The notes below the pieces were generated by a model that ran no database searches, was not told the DNA's origin, and saw nothing but the letters and a program-made list of their open reading frames with translations. From Paracentrotus lividus (taxonomy: Eukaryota; Echinodermata; Echinoidea; Camarodonta; Echinidae), in assembly GCA_940671915.1 (NCBI GenBank), contig CALNVZ010003432.1:2890469-2954468 (forward strand): DNA of 64,000 bases, given 5' to 3'. Every line of letters starts with the position of its first letter. Within the stretch, counting starts at the first letter, position 1. Positions 34,172 through 48,011 of this stretch are shown piece by piece. The translations under genes and the position numbers were made by a program.

Positions 34172-34372
34172 GGGTGGTATCTCACTTTGCGGAGACGTCT
34201 CCGTGGCATTTTTCAAAAACTGTGACAAAGCAGTTTCAAAGAACGGTCTCAAAGTTGTTTCCGCGACGTTTCATGAGTCGCGGAAACTAATTTGAGACGG
34301 TTCTTTGAAACTGCTTTGTCATAGTTTTTAAAAACTGTCGCAGAGACGTCTCCGCGAAGTGAGATACCACCC
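34172..34372. mobile_element. Near-perfect palindromic MITE
   Basis: The 200-bp element is two ~95-bp arms around TTTCATGAGTCGCGG. Ends are GGGTGGTATCTCACTT and AAGTGAGATACCACCC; the arms share GGAGACGTCTCCG and CAAAGCAGTTTCAAAGAA. The flanking triplets (TAT / TAA) would fit a Harbinger-like target. Confidence 0.75.
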
Positions 34373-37300
34373 TAAGGGCCTGAAGGATTAATCTAGATTT
34401 TGTCCTTGACACACATAAAATGTTGACACACTCACTTTACAATGACTTCCAGACACAACACAATCATCTTTGAAAGGACAATTACCTTCTTGGCTGTCAT
34501 TCTAATCTACAATTTGACTTAATAATTTAACATTTAACTCAGGAGGAAACACTCCCTAAGGACAAATATTATTTCTATAGATTGTAAGTTTTAAATGCAA
34601 AGACCCACCCAAATAGTACAAATTTGATCATATTCATGCAAAAAGAAACCCTCCTTCATGCATTGTAACAAAAAAATCCTCCAGGGTATGACCTTGATTT
34701 TCATCATTGTGATTCAGAATGGAAGTCCTGCATAATAATATTTTTAAATGGTAGCTACATACACATTTGTCACTAAAAAAACACTGCATGTTTGACAGGA
34801 TACTGAAAATATTGAATGGATTGATTGATTTAGTTTGTTTGTTTTTGTTTTTTTACAATTTATAAAACATTCATGTAAATTAATATCAATTCTTCACATT
34901 TAGTTGTGATATCATCCAATTCACAACATTACTTCTTTTTCTTCTTTTTTTCATTTTACTGAAAGTGAAACCTTTTCCAAGAGATGGGGCAAATCACCAT
35001 TAGGGACGTCATTTTTTTTCTTCACCAGTATGTTAAATTCATAACTTCAAAACAAATATACATGATGGGATATTTCCAAATAGTGCACTGTCATGTGGGC
35101 TTTCAATTATGAATCTTTCTAATCTATGTAGTGACATGACTAATGTACATGTATGTATAGACACATATGTATACGTGTACATGGACTAATTGATTGTTTG
35201 ATTGTGTGCAAGGGACAAAGAGCAAATTGAGTGAGAATCTACACAATTGTATCGGACTGTTGTCATGGTACTTTGACACTTGCGAAGGTCCCCCTTGCAC
35301 ACGTATTCAGCCATAATTTACATGTAGGGGAAACAAAGAATGAATCAAATTCTTCTATTGGAAACAATTGATTTTCAATAGTTAGAATAATGCAGGCGTG
35401 TGTAAAAAATAATCATTTGTTATACTATATTGGATGTTACATATGACATGAATCTCCATAGTTGTACATGTACATTACATGGAAAAATGTGTTTTGATTT
35501 ACTTAGTACAGTACAAGGATAGAAATTTCTGAGAAAACTTCATCAACATTGTAATCTGCTAATCATTTGGCCTTGTTTGTCAATAACGTTGGTGTAAATG
35601 TACCTGGCAGTAATTATCAATTTGTAGTATATGGTAAGTCAGCCAATCTCAACAAAATCATACCCAAATATTCATCCAACGCAATACATGTAGTGCTTAG
35701 AGTTAGAACTAAATATAGTTTTTGTAAAGTACATAATTTGAAATTAAATGCAGGATGAAGCAGAAAGAATATTTCAACTAAATTACCTATTCTAGTTTAA
35801 TATCTACTGAAGATAGGTAAGTATTAAATACATGTAGTAGAGCACCACTAACCCACCCCCCCCCCACCCCCACTCATCACTTCTCTCCAAACCTGCTTAG
35901 CAACTACATGTATTCTGAAGCACTGTGCCAAGTTGGGCTGAAAAGATTAATTAGACTAAGCACTTTTAATAATTACATTGCAATAATTAGACTACACACT
36001 AGTGCATAACCCCAATGCAAACAATCTGTTGAACACCTATTAACTGAGAAACAGAAAAATATTGTGTGTTTGTTTTAAAAAGAGAATCTAGAGTAGTGGG
36101 GAAGGTGACCAAAATTATTGTGAGCTTTAAAATTATAAATGATCATGGTATTTAGGTACACTGTAGAATATAGTAGAAAGGTGCATTGGACAGGATTGCT
36201 CCTCTAATGCCCAGTCATAATATGACAAAAAACAAAAGTGTTTGAGCTGAACATTTGAACATGTGTGTGTAGTCCCATACATGCATTTTTTTTCATTTAT
36301 TTTTTGTTAAGTGCATGTTACTCTCGGTAAAAATTTGTTTAATTTCTTATCATATACATGTAGTAGATTCCAGAAACTCACAGCACACAATTCATGGGTG
36401 AATTGTTATCAACCTTTTCCAATCACTTTGAGGAAGTTTCTTCCACAATTCAATCTCATGACCACTTGACAATAATTTGGCTTTAAATTGATTTTTTTTT
36501 AAATATATAAACTTGCATCACAGTAAGTGCTAAAAAAAGGTTAATCTATTTTGCTCAGATTGTGGACTGAGCTGAATGCTGAGTTTTATCTTACATATAT
36601 ATACTTGTATCTCCACAAAGTGTAGGCCACATATGTTGATTAGAAGCTGATGTGAAATTAAAAAAAAAAAAAAATCTGGGATTATTTCATTTAGCCACAG
36701 TTGTGGTTAAAACATACATTTGTATATTGATGATTAGGCAAGGCTGCTGTACGTAGACATGTATAGTTCTTATCATTGTGTACCCAAATTGCCTATTTCA
36801 TCACACATACCAATGTATGTAGTAAAATTTATCAATATTGAATTTTCAAGCTTCAGCTTTTACAGAGTAGCTTCATCAGTGCTCAGTTAAATTTATGACT
36901 CATGTATATACACAATATAAATTTAAGTGGATTTACAAACGCACACAAGCTATTACTTAAAGCACTGTCGGAGGACACAAGCCACAGCTATTCATCTAAT
37001 TGAAAGATTCAATCCATAAATTATGCCACTCGGGGAAAAATCATATCAATCCAAGCATTTTTAATTTTTGCATTGCTTACACATGTAGACCTACATCTAG
37101 ATAGAATTGTTAATTTTGTGAAAGGTCTCAAAATGCATGTAAATGTATTATTTTTTCCAACTATGATTTGATCCAAGAACTGTACAGAATAATGGTAAAT
37201 TTTGTACATATGTCAAGTAAAGTCTGTTCTGTATGCTGTGAAAAACGTTGACATACAGTTGACATACAGCATTGATTACAAATTTGATAAACTGTACTGA

Positions 37301-38227
37301 AGTCTTATTTATCAGCATTTACTTTAACTCTAAATTTCCATGTACATGTACGTGTTGCTGAAAGGAATCTATGTTATTGTATGTTCTGGTGGTCCTTCAA
37401 TCAACCAAATTTTGTTTGACATTTTTCCCAACTTGAACATGAAATTCGATTCACATCTTATTTCATATGATGAACATGTAAAAGAGATTTGAAAAATGTG
37501 TCATTTTCAAAACAGATCTAATCAGTATCTATTTTCAACCCACTTGGAATGCATTTAAGTTGATAGATATGAAAGGAATCATATTGACACATGTCCTGGA
37601 GGGGAATGTGTATTACAAATGTCACTGATCGCTACAAGGCCTAGCGGATAAAAGGTGGTGATGTACAATATAGGTCACTCACTTACAGCGATAATCATTC
37701 GCTATCTTCAGAAGATTCAACATTCGCACCTCACAAAAAACCAAACATCACAGCCTTGATCGGTAAATAAATGAAAGACTCTAACAGAACTCACCAGCTT
37801 TAAATTGTTTGCTTCTCTCAGTTAATCATAACAAAATGTTCCGTTCAGCTTGGAAGTTTATGGTATTCCCATTTCATAAATCCAATCGTGTCGACAGATG
37901 AGGAAAGTGCACCCAGCAAGCACCACCTGTGCCCGATCGAAACGAGTTTCATTTACTCAGCGCTCTCCCCCTGCCCTTCTGCACACACCCTCCCTACGTA
38001 CATACAGGCACACAGCATGCATTCAGTGCAACCTGCTCTAACATGTACATTGAAACTGTAGTAGAATAGTCAATAGGCACACACACACACACATGCTGAC
38101 ACACACACACAATGCAGAGCAGTACTACATGTAGATGACAGTAGAAGCCTATGATATAGAGAGGCATCCATCTCTTTCCCACCAAAATCATAATGTGCTC
38201 ATGAATATGCATGAGGGGGTGATGCTC
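34373..38227. other. Non-coding stretch, nothing assignable
   Basis: AT-rich, many TACATGTA words, short poly-C near 35,859 and (CA)n near 38,079-38,111. No exon recognised, although it may contain 5' non-coding exons of the ALMS1-like gene. Confidence 0.35.
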
Positions 38228-38360
38228 ACATTGAGAGAGGGTAAAAGGGAGGGAGAAAATAAAAGGGAGTGAGAAAGGGAATGAAAGAGGGAGAGAGGGA
38301 AGGAGAGAGGGAGTGGTGGAGAGAGGGGTGAAAGAAGGAGGCCCTGAGGGGAGACAGGGG
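38228..38360. repeat. Short polypurine tract
   Basis: GAGAGAGGG, AAAAGGGAGGGAGAAA and similar purine words over ~130 bp, same character as 28,700-29,490. Confidence 0.6.
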
Positions 38361-38664
38361 TGGATATGAGAGGCTGTTAAGTTCACATACAATGCCTTAA
38401 GCCAAATATCAGCAGAATAATAAAGTGCCATTTGAGGCAATCACAAGGCAAATGATTGAGTAATTTATTATGTCCCCCGGAGGATTCGTTGCTCTATTAC
38501 TATTTGTAAAAGATGAGCATGATGAGATCTATTTTGAAGTAATATATGCTATTCAAAAGATAAAATCTACAATAATATTTGGATTGATGGATTTTATACA
38601 AGTTGCAAGGATATTAAAGATGTGGACATGTAGTAAATTTTTGTATTTCAAGATTATAGCAAAC

Positions 38665-39000
38665 TACATTGTATACAATAGAGTGTGGTTTGAAATTCAA
38701 ATCAACTGATAATTCATGTACGTAAGAAAAAGACACAATCTGTTTATTAAAATCAAGACCAATATGAGCAATAAAATCACTACAAAATGTGAAAATTACA
38801 CAAAATCAATATCCTGTCCTATGCACCTTTACGTACATTGTATACAATAGAGTGTGGTTTGAAATTCAAATCAACTAATAATTCATGTACGTATTTAAAG
38901 TAAAAGACACAATCTGCTTATTAAAATCAATACCAATATGAGCAATAAAATCACTACAAAATGTGAAAATTACACAAAATAAATATCCTGTCCTATGCGT
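38665..39000. repeat. Two-copy tandem duplication, ~169-bp unit
   Basis: The unit starting TACATTGTATACAATAGAGT and ending ATCCTGTCCTATGC occurs twice back to back; the second copy carries a small TTTAAAG insertion and few substitutions. Confidence 0.85.
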
Positions 39001-39419
39001 ATACTTACATGTAGCTCATACGGTTTGTAGGAATTGGCAGGACAAATTTATACAAAATGTATCTCTATTTAAACTACAAAAATATTAAAATGGTTCACTG
39101 AATGCTAGCAAATGCTAGTAAATTATGCCCATAGTGTACAGATGAATATTAAGAGCTCTGCAAAGAGAGTAAATTTGACAAAAATGAATAGAAAAAAAAA
39201 AACATTTAAAAAGAGATTTATGGCATAACCAGAGCATATGGCAAAAATTGATTATCTATTGTTTGAAGGTGTATGTTCACTCCCATTTACAGACAATGTG
39301 TACAATAGTTGCACTTTTAGTTATTGTACCAAATGTCTAATTGGAATCAATAATCAAAAGATTGTATTATGCATATTGCCAAAACATGCACATTTAATAC
39401 CAGTTACAATACAAGTATA

Positions 39420-40468
39420 TACAGGGTGACCCAGAAAAAAGGAAACCCAACTTTGATCAACAATGATTTCAAAAATATTCCAATGGGGATTATGAAATTT
39501 ATATCACTGTAAAGTGCAACTCATTACCATTCTAATGATATCTCTCTCACCTCACCAATATCATGCTTCGCTGAACCCCATTGTTCTGAAAAAGTCTTGT
39601 AAAATTGTGCGTGGTTCACTTTCATGCACCTCGAGATGGTTTGTGTGAATGTGCCTGGAAGGAAACCCAACTTTGATCATCAATAATTTCAAACATATTT
39701 CAGTGGTGATTAAGAAGTTTATATCACTGGAAAGTATAACTCATTACCATTCTAATGATACCTCTCTCAGCTCACCAATATCATGCATCACTGAACCCCA
39801 TTGTTTTGAAAATTGTCTCGCAAATTGGATATGTTCTCTTTCATGCTCCTTGAGATGAGTTGCTTTTAAGGTTCCTAAACAATCTAAGTAGAGCATTCCG
39901 GTGACTTTAATAAATGGGTTTGATAAATGGGTTGGAAATGTCTACTATTTAGTCCGTTAATCTTACCATCCAGGTAATTTCATCATGTTGCTGCTCACAA
40001 CAACCCAGAGAACCTTTAGTTCTCCGTGGAGAATGTAAGAAGCATGACAGTGCATCAATCACAATTTTTCAAGATATTTTCAGAACAATGGGGTTCAGTG
40101 ATGCGTGACATTGGCGACTGAAAGAGATATCAATTAATTATAATGAGTGGCACTTTCCAGTGATATAAACGTCATAATTACCACTGTCATGTTTTTTAAA
40201 TGATTGATGATGGAAGTTGGGTTCCCTTTTAGGCACATTTCAACAACCCATCTCAATGAGCGTGAAAGTGAACCACTCACAATTTTGCAAGACATTTTCA
40301 AAACAATGGGGTTCAGTGATGCGTGACATTGGTGAGCTGAGCAAGGTATCATTAAAATGGTAATGAGTTGCACTTTTCTAGTGATATAAATTTTATAATC
40401 ACCATGGTAATATTTTTTAAATTATTGATGATCAAAGTTGGGTTTCCTTTTTTCTGGGTCACCCTGTA
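39420..40468. mobile_element. Mariner-like element made of four ~200-bp modules
   Basis: Ends are TACAGGGTGACCCAGAAAAA and TTTTTCTGGGTCACCCTGTA, with TA flanks. Inside, a module starting GGAAACCCAACTTTGATCA and including CTGAACCCCATTGTT occurs twice forward (about 39,441 and 39,659) and twice inverted (about 40,040 and 40,260). No transposase ORF, so non-autonomous. Confidence 0.75.
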
Positions 40469-42033
40469 TACTGTAAGCCATGTGCAGTGTATATCTTTAA
40501 AAAGAAATTTTTACATTAAGATCAACAAAATGTAAAAGATTATCAAGGATGTACGTTTTCGTCAAAACTACAATCAAATTTTTTTTCTCACATAACACTG
40601 GCCAAGTGACGGGGGGGGGGGTGTTTATAGGGTATGCATGCAATTTTGTAATAATTGTTTGACCATCTGAAGTTTCAAGATTTTTCAAATTTCAGCACAA
40701 GATATTTTTGCATTGAAAGATTATAGAAAAAAATATTAAGAGAGACAGGCCAAATTTATCCCCCACCACCGGGACATTGCCCGACTCCCAATGCATAGGA
40801 TTAGACACCACAACCAGCTGAAAAGACCCCCAAATGGCAAAAATATGGCTAAATATGAGATTTTTCAGGAAAACAGCAGCCATTTTGGATTTTCAAATAT
40901 TTTGGCATTTTATGCTGAGTTAAGATAAATAGAACACAAAAAACTGTTAATTGGGCAAAACAAAATATCACCATTCACAGCCCACCCCTACTACCAGAAG
41001 GAAAACAAATCAAAATCAGTCATCAAATGAAGAAAAAAATTGTTTGTTTTTTATTTAGGGGGTAAATTTGCATAAATTAATTCATGTTTCAGAAAAGATT
41101 TTGATATATATGCAAGTTCTGTGTGTCTCAAGTAATTTTACAAAATAGAAGAAAAAAATTGGTCAGCAAATGAAGGAGAAATTGTAATTTTTTGTGAGTC
41201 ATGTCCATGTACATTTTGTGTGTACACACACACACACATGCTCTATTCAACTTTGTTCATCGGGGACAAAAAAAAATATTATTTGAAATGGTCGATAAGG
41301 TCATTATAAAGAGATTAAGACAAAATGTCATCCTGATTTTACAAAGTAATCATTAATGTCATAATGAAGCCTTACAGTTATAATTCCAAACTCACAATAT
41401 TCTCCACATCAAGTAGTTTGACTCAATAACTGTTAACTCTGACCTTTGAAAAAATATGCCACATATGTCAGTCCAAAAAGAAACAAAATTCTATACATAA
41501 AGAGACTGTTTTTGTAGTGTTACCACTCATGGTTAGGCATCAGGGATTAAAATAAGGCAATTTAGCATTGGCAACAACCTGACATGTTGAAAGTCAGTGT
41601 TTTCTTGACAAATTGGCAATTACAATATTAATTTGAAACATATAGTTAGTGGATAAATGTTATTGTTAAACAAACATTTGCAGAAGAAATTGTGATTGAT
41701 AAGCACCTACATGTATAATAAATCCTGTCATGAAAAGGATTAAAAGAAGAAAAAAAATTGTGTGTATGCAATTTGTAGGTGCCTTCTTTTGAGGCACCAT
41801 GTACATGTAGACCATTTTCAAAGTAAGATATATGCATGTTTCTAGAAAAGTTCAAGAATGTCAACCTGAAGGCTAGGCCTACATGTAAGGCATAATTACA
41901 TTAATTTATTGTTCACATTTCAATAATCAGGAACAGATAATGTACATTAACTCTGGATAGCAGCCATAGCATTAAAATGGTCATCATTCTTTTTCTTAAA
42001 CATCAGTTAATGCAATTTTACAACATTATTTTG

Positions 42034-42106
<73 letters not shown>

Positions 42107-45021
42107 ATTTTTGTTTTACAGAAGTGAGTGGAAACATGTTTAGAACTTGCAATAACATTGAATTTTTTTCATGCAAAAAAAACATGCTGAAACTGCTCAT
42201 CTAATAAAAGAGAGCTAGTGGAGTAATATTGAGTCAAAAAGAGCTTGAGCTTTTGATCCTAGCAGAATCTTCATTAGAGACAAAATGACAAACATTTAAA
42301 TGTAGGATAGGCCTAGAGAGAGAGGACATAGGGGGAAAATGGGTAATTGAAGAAGTGTGGGGACTGGGGAGGGGCAGCCAATAAAAAAAACAGAGAGGAA
42401 GACAATATGAAACAGGATCTGGCACAAAAGAGAGATGATTAGCTGGGGAAAAAAAATTGTTTGATGATCCAACAAAAGAGAGATCAGATAAGCTGGAAAA
42501 TACATTGTTTGGTAAAAATTTGTAATACAACTGTAGGCAGGGGTGTGAGTGACCCAGGGCTCGAATCTAGCGGTGGCCCGATGCCAATGGCCATCTGAAA
42601 CAGCGTCGGGCCACCTAAAATCGTTCAAATTTGGGGGTGCGGCTTATACACTGTTAATCACATACTGTATGTTAATACAATATCCTTGTCCATTATTGTG
42701 CAATGCCAATTGGCCTAATGCAAAAAAATAAATCGCAAAAAATTGGCCCACTTGAAAATCCATTTGGCCACCCAGATCTCATGCCCAAGTGGCCCTGCTG
42801 ACCATAAATAAAATGAGCTGAAAAGAACTAGAAAAAGCTGAAATTGAAAGAGCTCCCATAATTTTGTACAGAGGAAAGCTTTAAAAAATTAAAATAAGCT
42901 GAACATCATAATAAAAAAAAAACTGAAATGATCTATTAAAAAATTTGAACTTTCAAACCAAGGATGTCTGCCCTTTTTTCACTATTTTGTTTTCTTTTAT
43001 TTTTTACACCCTATAGCATGGTTGGACAAAATCAATTTGGATTGATTACAGGTTCATATTCTTTGTAATCATAGGGTCTTCTTATATCAGTGAAATAATG
43101 TCACTTTTTACATCTTTTTCTTGTATTAATAAACAACCTCACAAATCCTGTGCAGACTAAAAAAAAATGTTAATAATCTTCCTTACTAAGTTTGCAATAC
43201 AAGCTTTCAATAAGTATACATTTCTGACTTACTATTAAGAAGCTCGAGATGTTTGGTAATGAAACTGTGAATTTCTACAATTTTTTTAGTACAAAAATCA
43301 TGACACATGGCCAATTTAAACAGAGTGATACACAGTATGTTGTTTTTGTTTTGTTTTGTTTTGTTTTTAATGGGGAGATGAATACATGTAGGTGGGGCAT
43401 GAACTTGCCAACATCTATTTTTTTTTAACATGAAAAATCTTGTTAGGATTATCTCATTGAATTTGACCTCAGACTTTTTTTTCAAGTCATGGCCCAGAGT
43501 GTTTTTCTTCATTTGTGTATATTCCTGAGAGCAGTAGATGACCAGACCTGGTAACTTCTGAAACAAAGGTCAATGAGGAAACAAAGAAACAAAGCACACG
43601 ATGAAAATTTGGTAGGTGGGGCCCTATCAGAAAATAGTCTAGAATTATATAACATGTTTCACATTTCTCCATGCTGGCGCCGAAGGCGACAGCGCTGAAG
43701 AAGGAAAGAATTATACATGGAATATGGATTCTGTGACCTCGCCAGTTGGCTGACCCGGAAGTAGAACACATCGCTGTGCTTTTGACCAGCAGCGCAAACG
43801 GAGTGGTATAGCCGCCTGCGCTAGCGGCCTTGCTAGCTTGCTAGCAAACGGCGCTCGCTACCGCGGGTTTATATCGCCATGTACCGTACTTGCGCTATGA
43901 ACACAGGAAAGTGTTTGGTACTGATTTTTGCCTTCAAATATCAATTCACTTTACTGACGACATACATGTACATGTAACTATGTGGAAGAACCTATCTATC
44001 TGGTCTTGTATCCTTGGCAGTTACATAAATTCAATGTCAGTATCAATTTAAAAAATATGTGTTACTTGGGACTGACCAATACCCATCGCGAAGCGACAGG
44101 AACTGAATGTCGAACGTACGGTCATTGGGTAGACCAAAATGAGGCATTAGTTTTAATAAAAACAGATCGATACTCACATAAAATTGATAGAGCAGCAAGA
44201 ATACCTGGTCCTGAAACTTCTTATTATTGTCGTGGTGGCAGGAAATACAAATAGTGGTCCCAAATTTAGGCTTAAAATTGGATATTCTGTGTTCCTTTTG
44301 ACTTTAGCAAATTTAAAATCTAATAGGCGTACATGTACGCACGTATGCATGGTTTTCGGTTGTATGACCCCGCTCACGTACGGGGTCAACCAGAAGCGGT
44401 TGAAGATAACGTACACATTTGCAATATGCATATGGCGATATGATGTGGCGCAAGAAAAGTAAAGCGTGGCAGCGCACTTGGGGTTGACCTAGCGCGCGCG
44501 GGGTCACACCCCGATATTTTGAATGCAGCCCAGAATGGAGATTTTTCGTGTAATCATCAAGACGTCTCGGGAATGTCAGCCAATGTTCATCATTTTTAAT
44601 AGGTAAGTCACCAAGACGTAGTTACTAAAAAGCAATTCTAGGATCATTAATGCGTCTGATAAAAAATGAGGTAGCTATCTTTAATGCTGAAAATATTACT
44701 TTTTTTAGCTTTGATTTTTTAATCCAATGACCCCAACTATAATTTCCATTCCTTCTACAGCTTAATGCAGACCCTGACATCAATTTGATTTGAACCTTAT
44801 CTTCCTTTGATACACATGAAGTGACAGAAGTAATGCCCAATTTTTGCAGTGAATAAAATTTAAAAGAAGATGCAGACGGGCAAACACTCCAAGCTCAACG
44901 CAACGTAAAGGTAACTTAGTTGTTGAAGAATATCACAGATGTTTCAATGATGGCTTGCATTTGAGACAACATGAGGTAAACCAAGGTAAAACTGCACAAG
45001 TACATACTACATGTACATGTA

Positions 45022-46515
45022 CACGTAGAAATTTTTACTCCATAATTTATGCACGACGCTCGAATGATCACGTTAGCATATGAAATACGCTACCATTGTG
45101 CCTTCCAATGAACAATAGTCACGATAAAATTTAGATTCGTCATTTATTTTTTTGGTAAGTCCTTATTTCTTTATAAGTTTTCAACTGTCGGGCGAAGTCC
45201 GACAGCGGATTCGTAGAAGTTCCTTTATATATTTCTCTTCTTTATTCTAAAAAATATTCAAGAGTGGCTTTGACGTACACATTTTGTGAAGTCGAGTCTT
45301 GCAGTTTTTCTTGCGAAATGGGTCCAATTTGGTTTAACTATACACAGCCCCGTTGCCGAAGGCGACGGGGCTGTACTTCCACCACCCCCATTTACAGTGA
45401 AACAACCAGCGATGATGAGCGATCAGGTGATTATACTGGTTAATATGATGAATCTAATGTTAAAATGTAATTCAACGGCATGTATGATATTTCAAGATAC
45501 GGCCATTATAAAACTGAATTATATGAGAGCTTTTTGACTTACCAAAATGAATTTTCCATTGGCCTTGTCTCTTCACATAGTGTTGGTGCCATCGCTGCCA
45601 TTTTCTATGACGTCATTTTACTGTGCGAAGACGTATTTAACTCTGTAGCGAAGACAGCGCATGCACGGAGAAATATACGTGGATGGACTCAATTTTCCTG
45701 CATTTTTCTTCATTATTAGTTGATTACTTCATGTGAAACATTTGCAGATGTCACCAATTCGAGGAAAAACTTCTAAGATTTGATTCAATGTGAGTATGAA
45801 TTCAAATAAGGTATTTTTGACCACAAAATTTGTGGTCATGTATCTTAGATATTTTCAAACCTTCACCAAATATGTCTACTGACTCATCAGCTCCTGTCGC
45901 TTTGCGACGGGGGCTGGTCGGTTTAACTTTGGGTATGATTGACAGCGCGCAAGACAAAAGCGGTCTTTATCGGGAACAGCTGAATCGCGTTGTTCAGTTA
46001 CGGTCAAAGCACTTCAGTCATCGCAACCAGGAGGCGAAGCTCCACGCGATAGCTAATCAGAGCGCCCAACAATCAAAATGCATTGTCCTCTGGCTCTGTA
46101 CGAACGAACTTGTAGGCATTTCGATGTGATGTAGGAATAGGATGGGGGGCACGTAGAAATATCTACAAGTTCGTTTTTACAGAGCTAGAGAACAATGCAT
46201 TTTGATTGTTGGGCGCTCTGATTAGCTATCGCGCGGAGCTCCGCCTCCTGGTTGCGATGACTGAAGTGCGTTGACCATAACTGAACAACGCGATTCAGCT
46301 GTTCCCGATAAAGACCGCTTTGTCGTGCTCGCTGTCAATCATAACCAAAGTGGACCCATTTCGCAAGAAAAACTGCAAGACTCGACTTCACAAAAGGTTA
46401 AAGCGTAGACCCACTCTTTCAATATTTTTTAGAATAAAGAAGAGAAATATAAAAAGGAACTTCAACGAATCCACTGTCGGACTTCGCTTAACATTTGAAA
46501 ACGTATAAAGAAATG
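45022..46515. mobile_element. Fold-back (palindromic) element, left arm and part of right arm, copy 1
   Basis: Sequence from CACGTAGAAATTTTTACTCC inward to about 46,128 is the inverse of sequence from 46,150 outward. Shared landmarks are CAGCTGAATCGCGTTGTTCA against its inverse, and GAAATGGGTCC against GGACCCATTTC. The left arm is interrupted by 45,340-45,919, and the right arm breaks at 46,515. Confidence 0.75.
45340..45919. mobile_element. Hairpin-ended insertion in the fold-back left arm, copy 1
   Basis: Flanked by GGTTTAACT on both sides (45,331-45,339, 45,920-45,928). Each end carries a GC-rich hairpin: CAGCCCCGTTGCC-GAA-GGCGACGGGGCTG at 45,345-45,373 and a similar one at 45,888-45,916. 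Comparison with the uninterrupted right arm would also fit a 5-bp TTTGG duplication, so exact ends are unsettled. No coding. Confidence 0.65.
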
Positions 46516-48011
46516 CACTTACACTTATTGCATGGTCAATTATTAATGACCTTGCAACGCCAAGTAGCTATACACGGCGGACGCTCACCCCTGAAAAGCA
46601 TGATTTTTCTGCCTTGTTTTTTAAATCATCAGACGTGTATACTATTCAAAATGTGTCCTATATAAAAAGTTGAGATATAGCTCTATATGATATGCCTATA
46701 TCTTACTTTTTTTATTAAAAAAATTTTTTTTTTTTAAACTGGGAAAAAGCTCACCGCTTTGCGTAGGTGTGTAGGAAAAAATGGGCGACCTGCCAGATTT
46801 ACCAATTGAACTATGGCCAAAACTTGATGACCTTTACGATGGGAAAAAGGCCGAAAAACAATTTAAAACTACCCCCCCCCGCCCCCCACCAAAAAAAAAA
46901 AAGAGAGAAAGAAGAAGAAGAAAAAAGGGTGGAAAATGGAGACCGGCTCTATTTATGATTTATGATGGGCAAAAAAAAATGAACATCTACCTCCCAAACC
47001 ACCCCCCTCCAAAAAAAAAAAATGAAAAAAATGAAAAAAAGAGAGAGAAAAAAAAGGGAAAAAATTTGAATCTCATTTCTGGTACACCCCATTTTTCCCC
47101 TGTCACATATTCCCCCTTTTTTTTTTCCTTTTTTTTTTCTGTTTTTTTTTTCTCTCTCTCTTTTTTTCTTTTGGAGGGGGGGGGGTAGATGGTTTTTTTT
47201 TTGTGACACCCCCCCCCCTAACCCTTTGGCCAAAATACTTGATGACCTTTATGATGGCCAAAAGGCCGAATTAAAAAATGCTCAAATCATAAATCATCCG
47301 CCTCCCCCCCCAAAAAAAAAAAAAAATGAGAAAGAGAAAAGTAAAGTCGAAAACGGAACAGCTCGATTTTTTAATTCATGATGGGCAAAAAAAAAAAAAA
47401 AAAAAAAACATCTACCCCCCCCCCCCCCCACTCCAAAAAGAAAAAAAGAGAGAGAGAAAAAAAAATTGATCCGCCACTATATCTTTCGTAAAGATCAGCA
47501 TTGGTTGGGACTACCTGAATAAATCCATTCGACAATAAATCTTCTTTGGGCCTGGAAGAAAGCTAGTCCCGTTAGGAGGTCAATTGAGTTCCGTGGGTTA
47601 ATCTTGTTTACAATTCGTAAACCAAGATCGTCAATTACACGATAGTCAATCACAAAATATTATCGTAGTATTCTAGTGCTTTACTGAGTGGGTTTTGTCC
47701 TCTTGTTATTCAAGCTCTATAGGATGCAAGCCCTCAACGTCGTTCAACATACAGTAGCTGGAGCACACTCGAGTCTGTTCTCATTCACTGAATTGGCTGA
47801 TAGGAGGAGAGAAATGGACTGATATGTCTACATTTGAATAATCTATATCACCTCTAATCCAGTCCAAAATACACAGGTGAAGTGATAGATCAGGTGAGTG
47901 TGAAATAAATTGGAACTTTTACTGTAATGAAGTTAAAATATCAAAAAAGTGAATCGGTGGCCAATGGGGAATGCAACGATCCGTTCTATGGCAGGTTTGC
48001 ACGCATATGTG
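46516..48011. mobile_element. ~1.5-kb insertion with 9-bp TSD, copy 1
   Basis: AAAGAAATG precedes (46,507-46,515) and follows (48,012-48,020) the segment; removing it restores continuity with the left arm of the fold-back element. Ends CACTTACACTTATTGC and GCACGCATATGTG share only CAC(T/A)TA as an inverted end. Inside are at least two related modules with TTGATGACCTTTA-GATGG, poly-C and poly-A runs. ORFs in the runs are low complexity. Confidence 0.65.

Noticed and set aside
37860-37990. Possible promoter or first exon of the ALMS1-like gene
   Set aside because: Slightly GC-richer than its surroundings but no splice-consistent exon or start could be linked to it.
44020-44460. Overlapping 60-90 codon ORFs on both strands
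   Set aside because: Their frames differ between copy 1 and copy 2 of the duplicated segment and no domain is recognisable.
46781-47233. Lys- or Pro-rich ORFs on both strands (and 54,258-54,914 in copy 2)
   Set aside because: They run through poly-A, poly-C and purine tracts of a transposable element; frames shift between the two copies.
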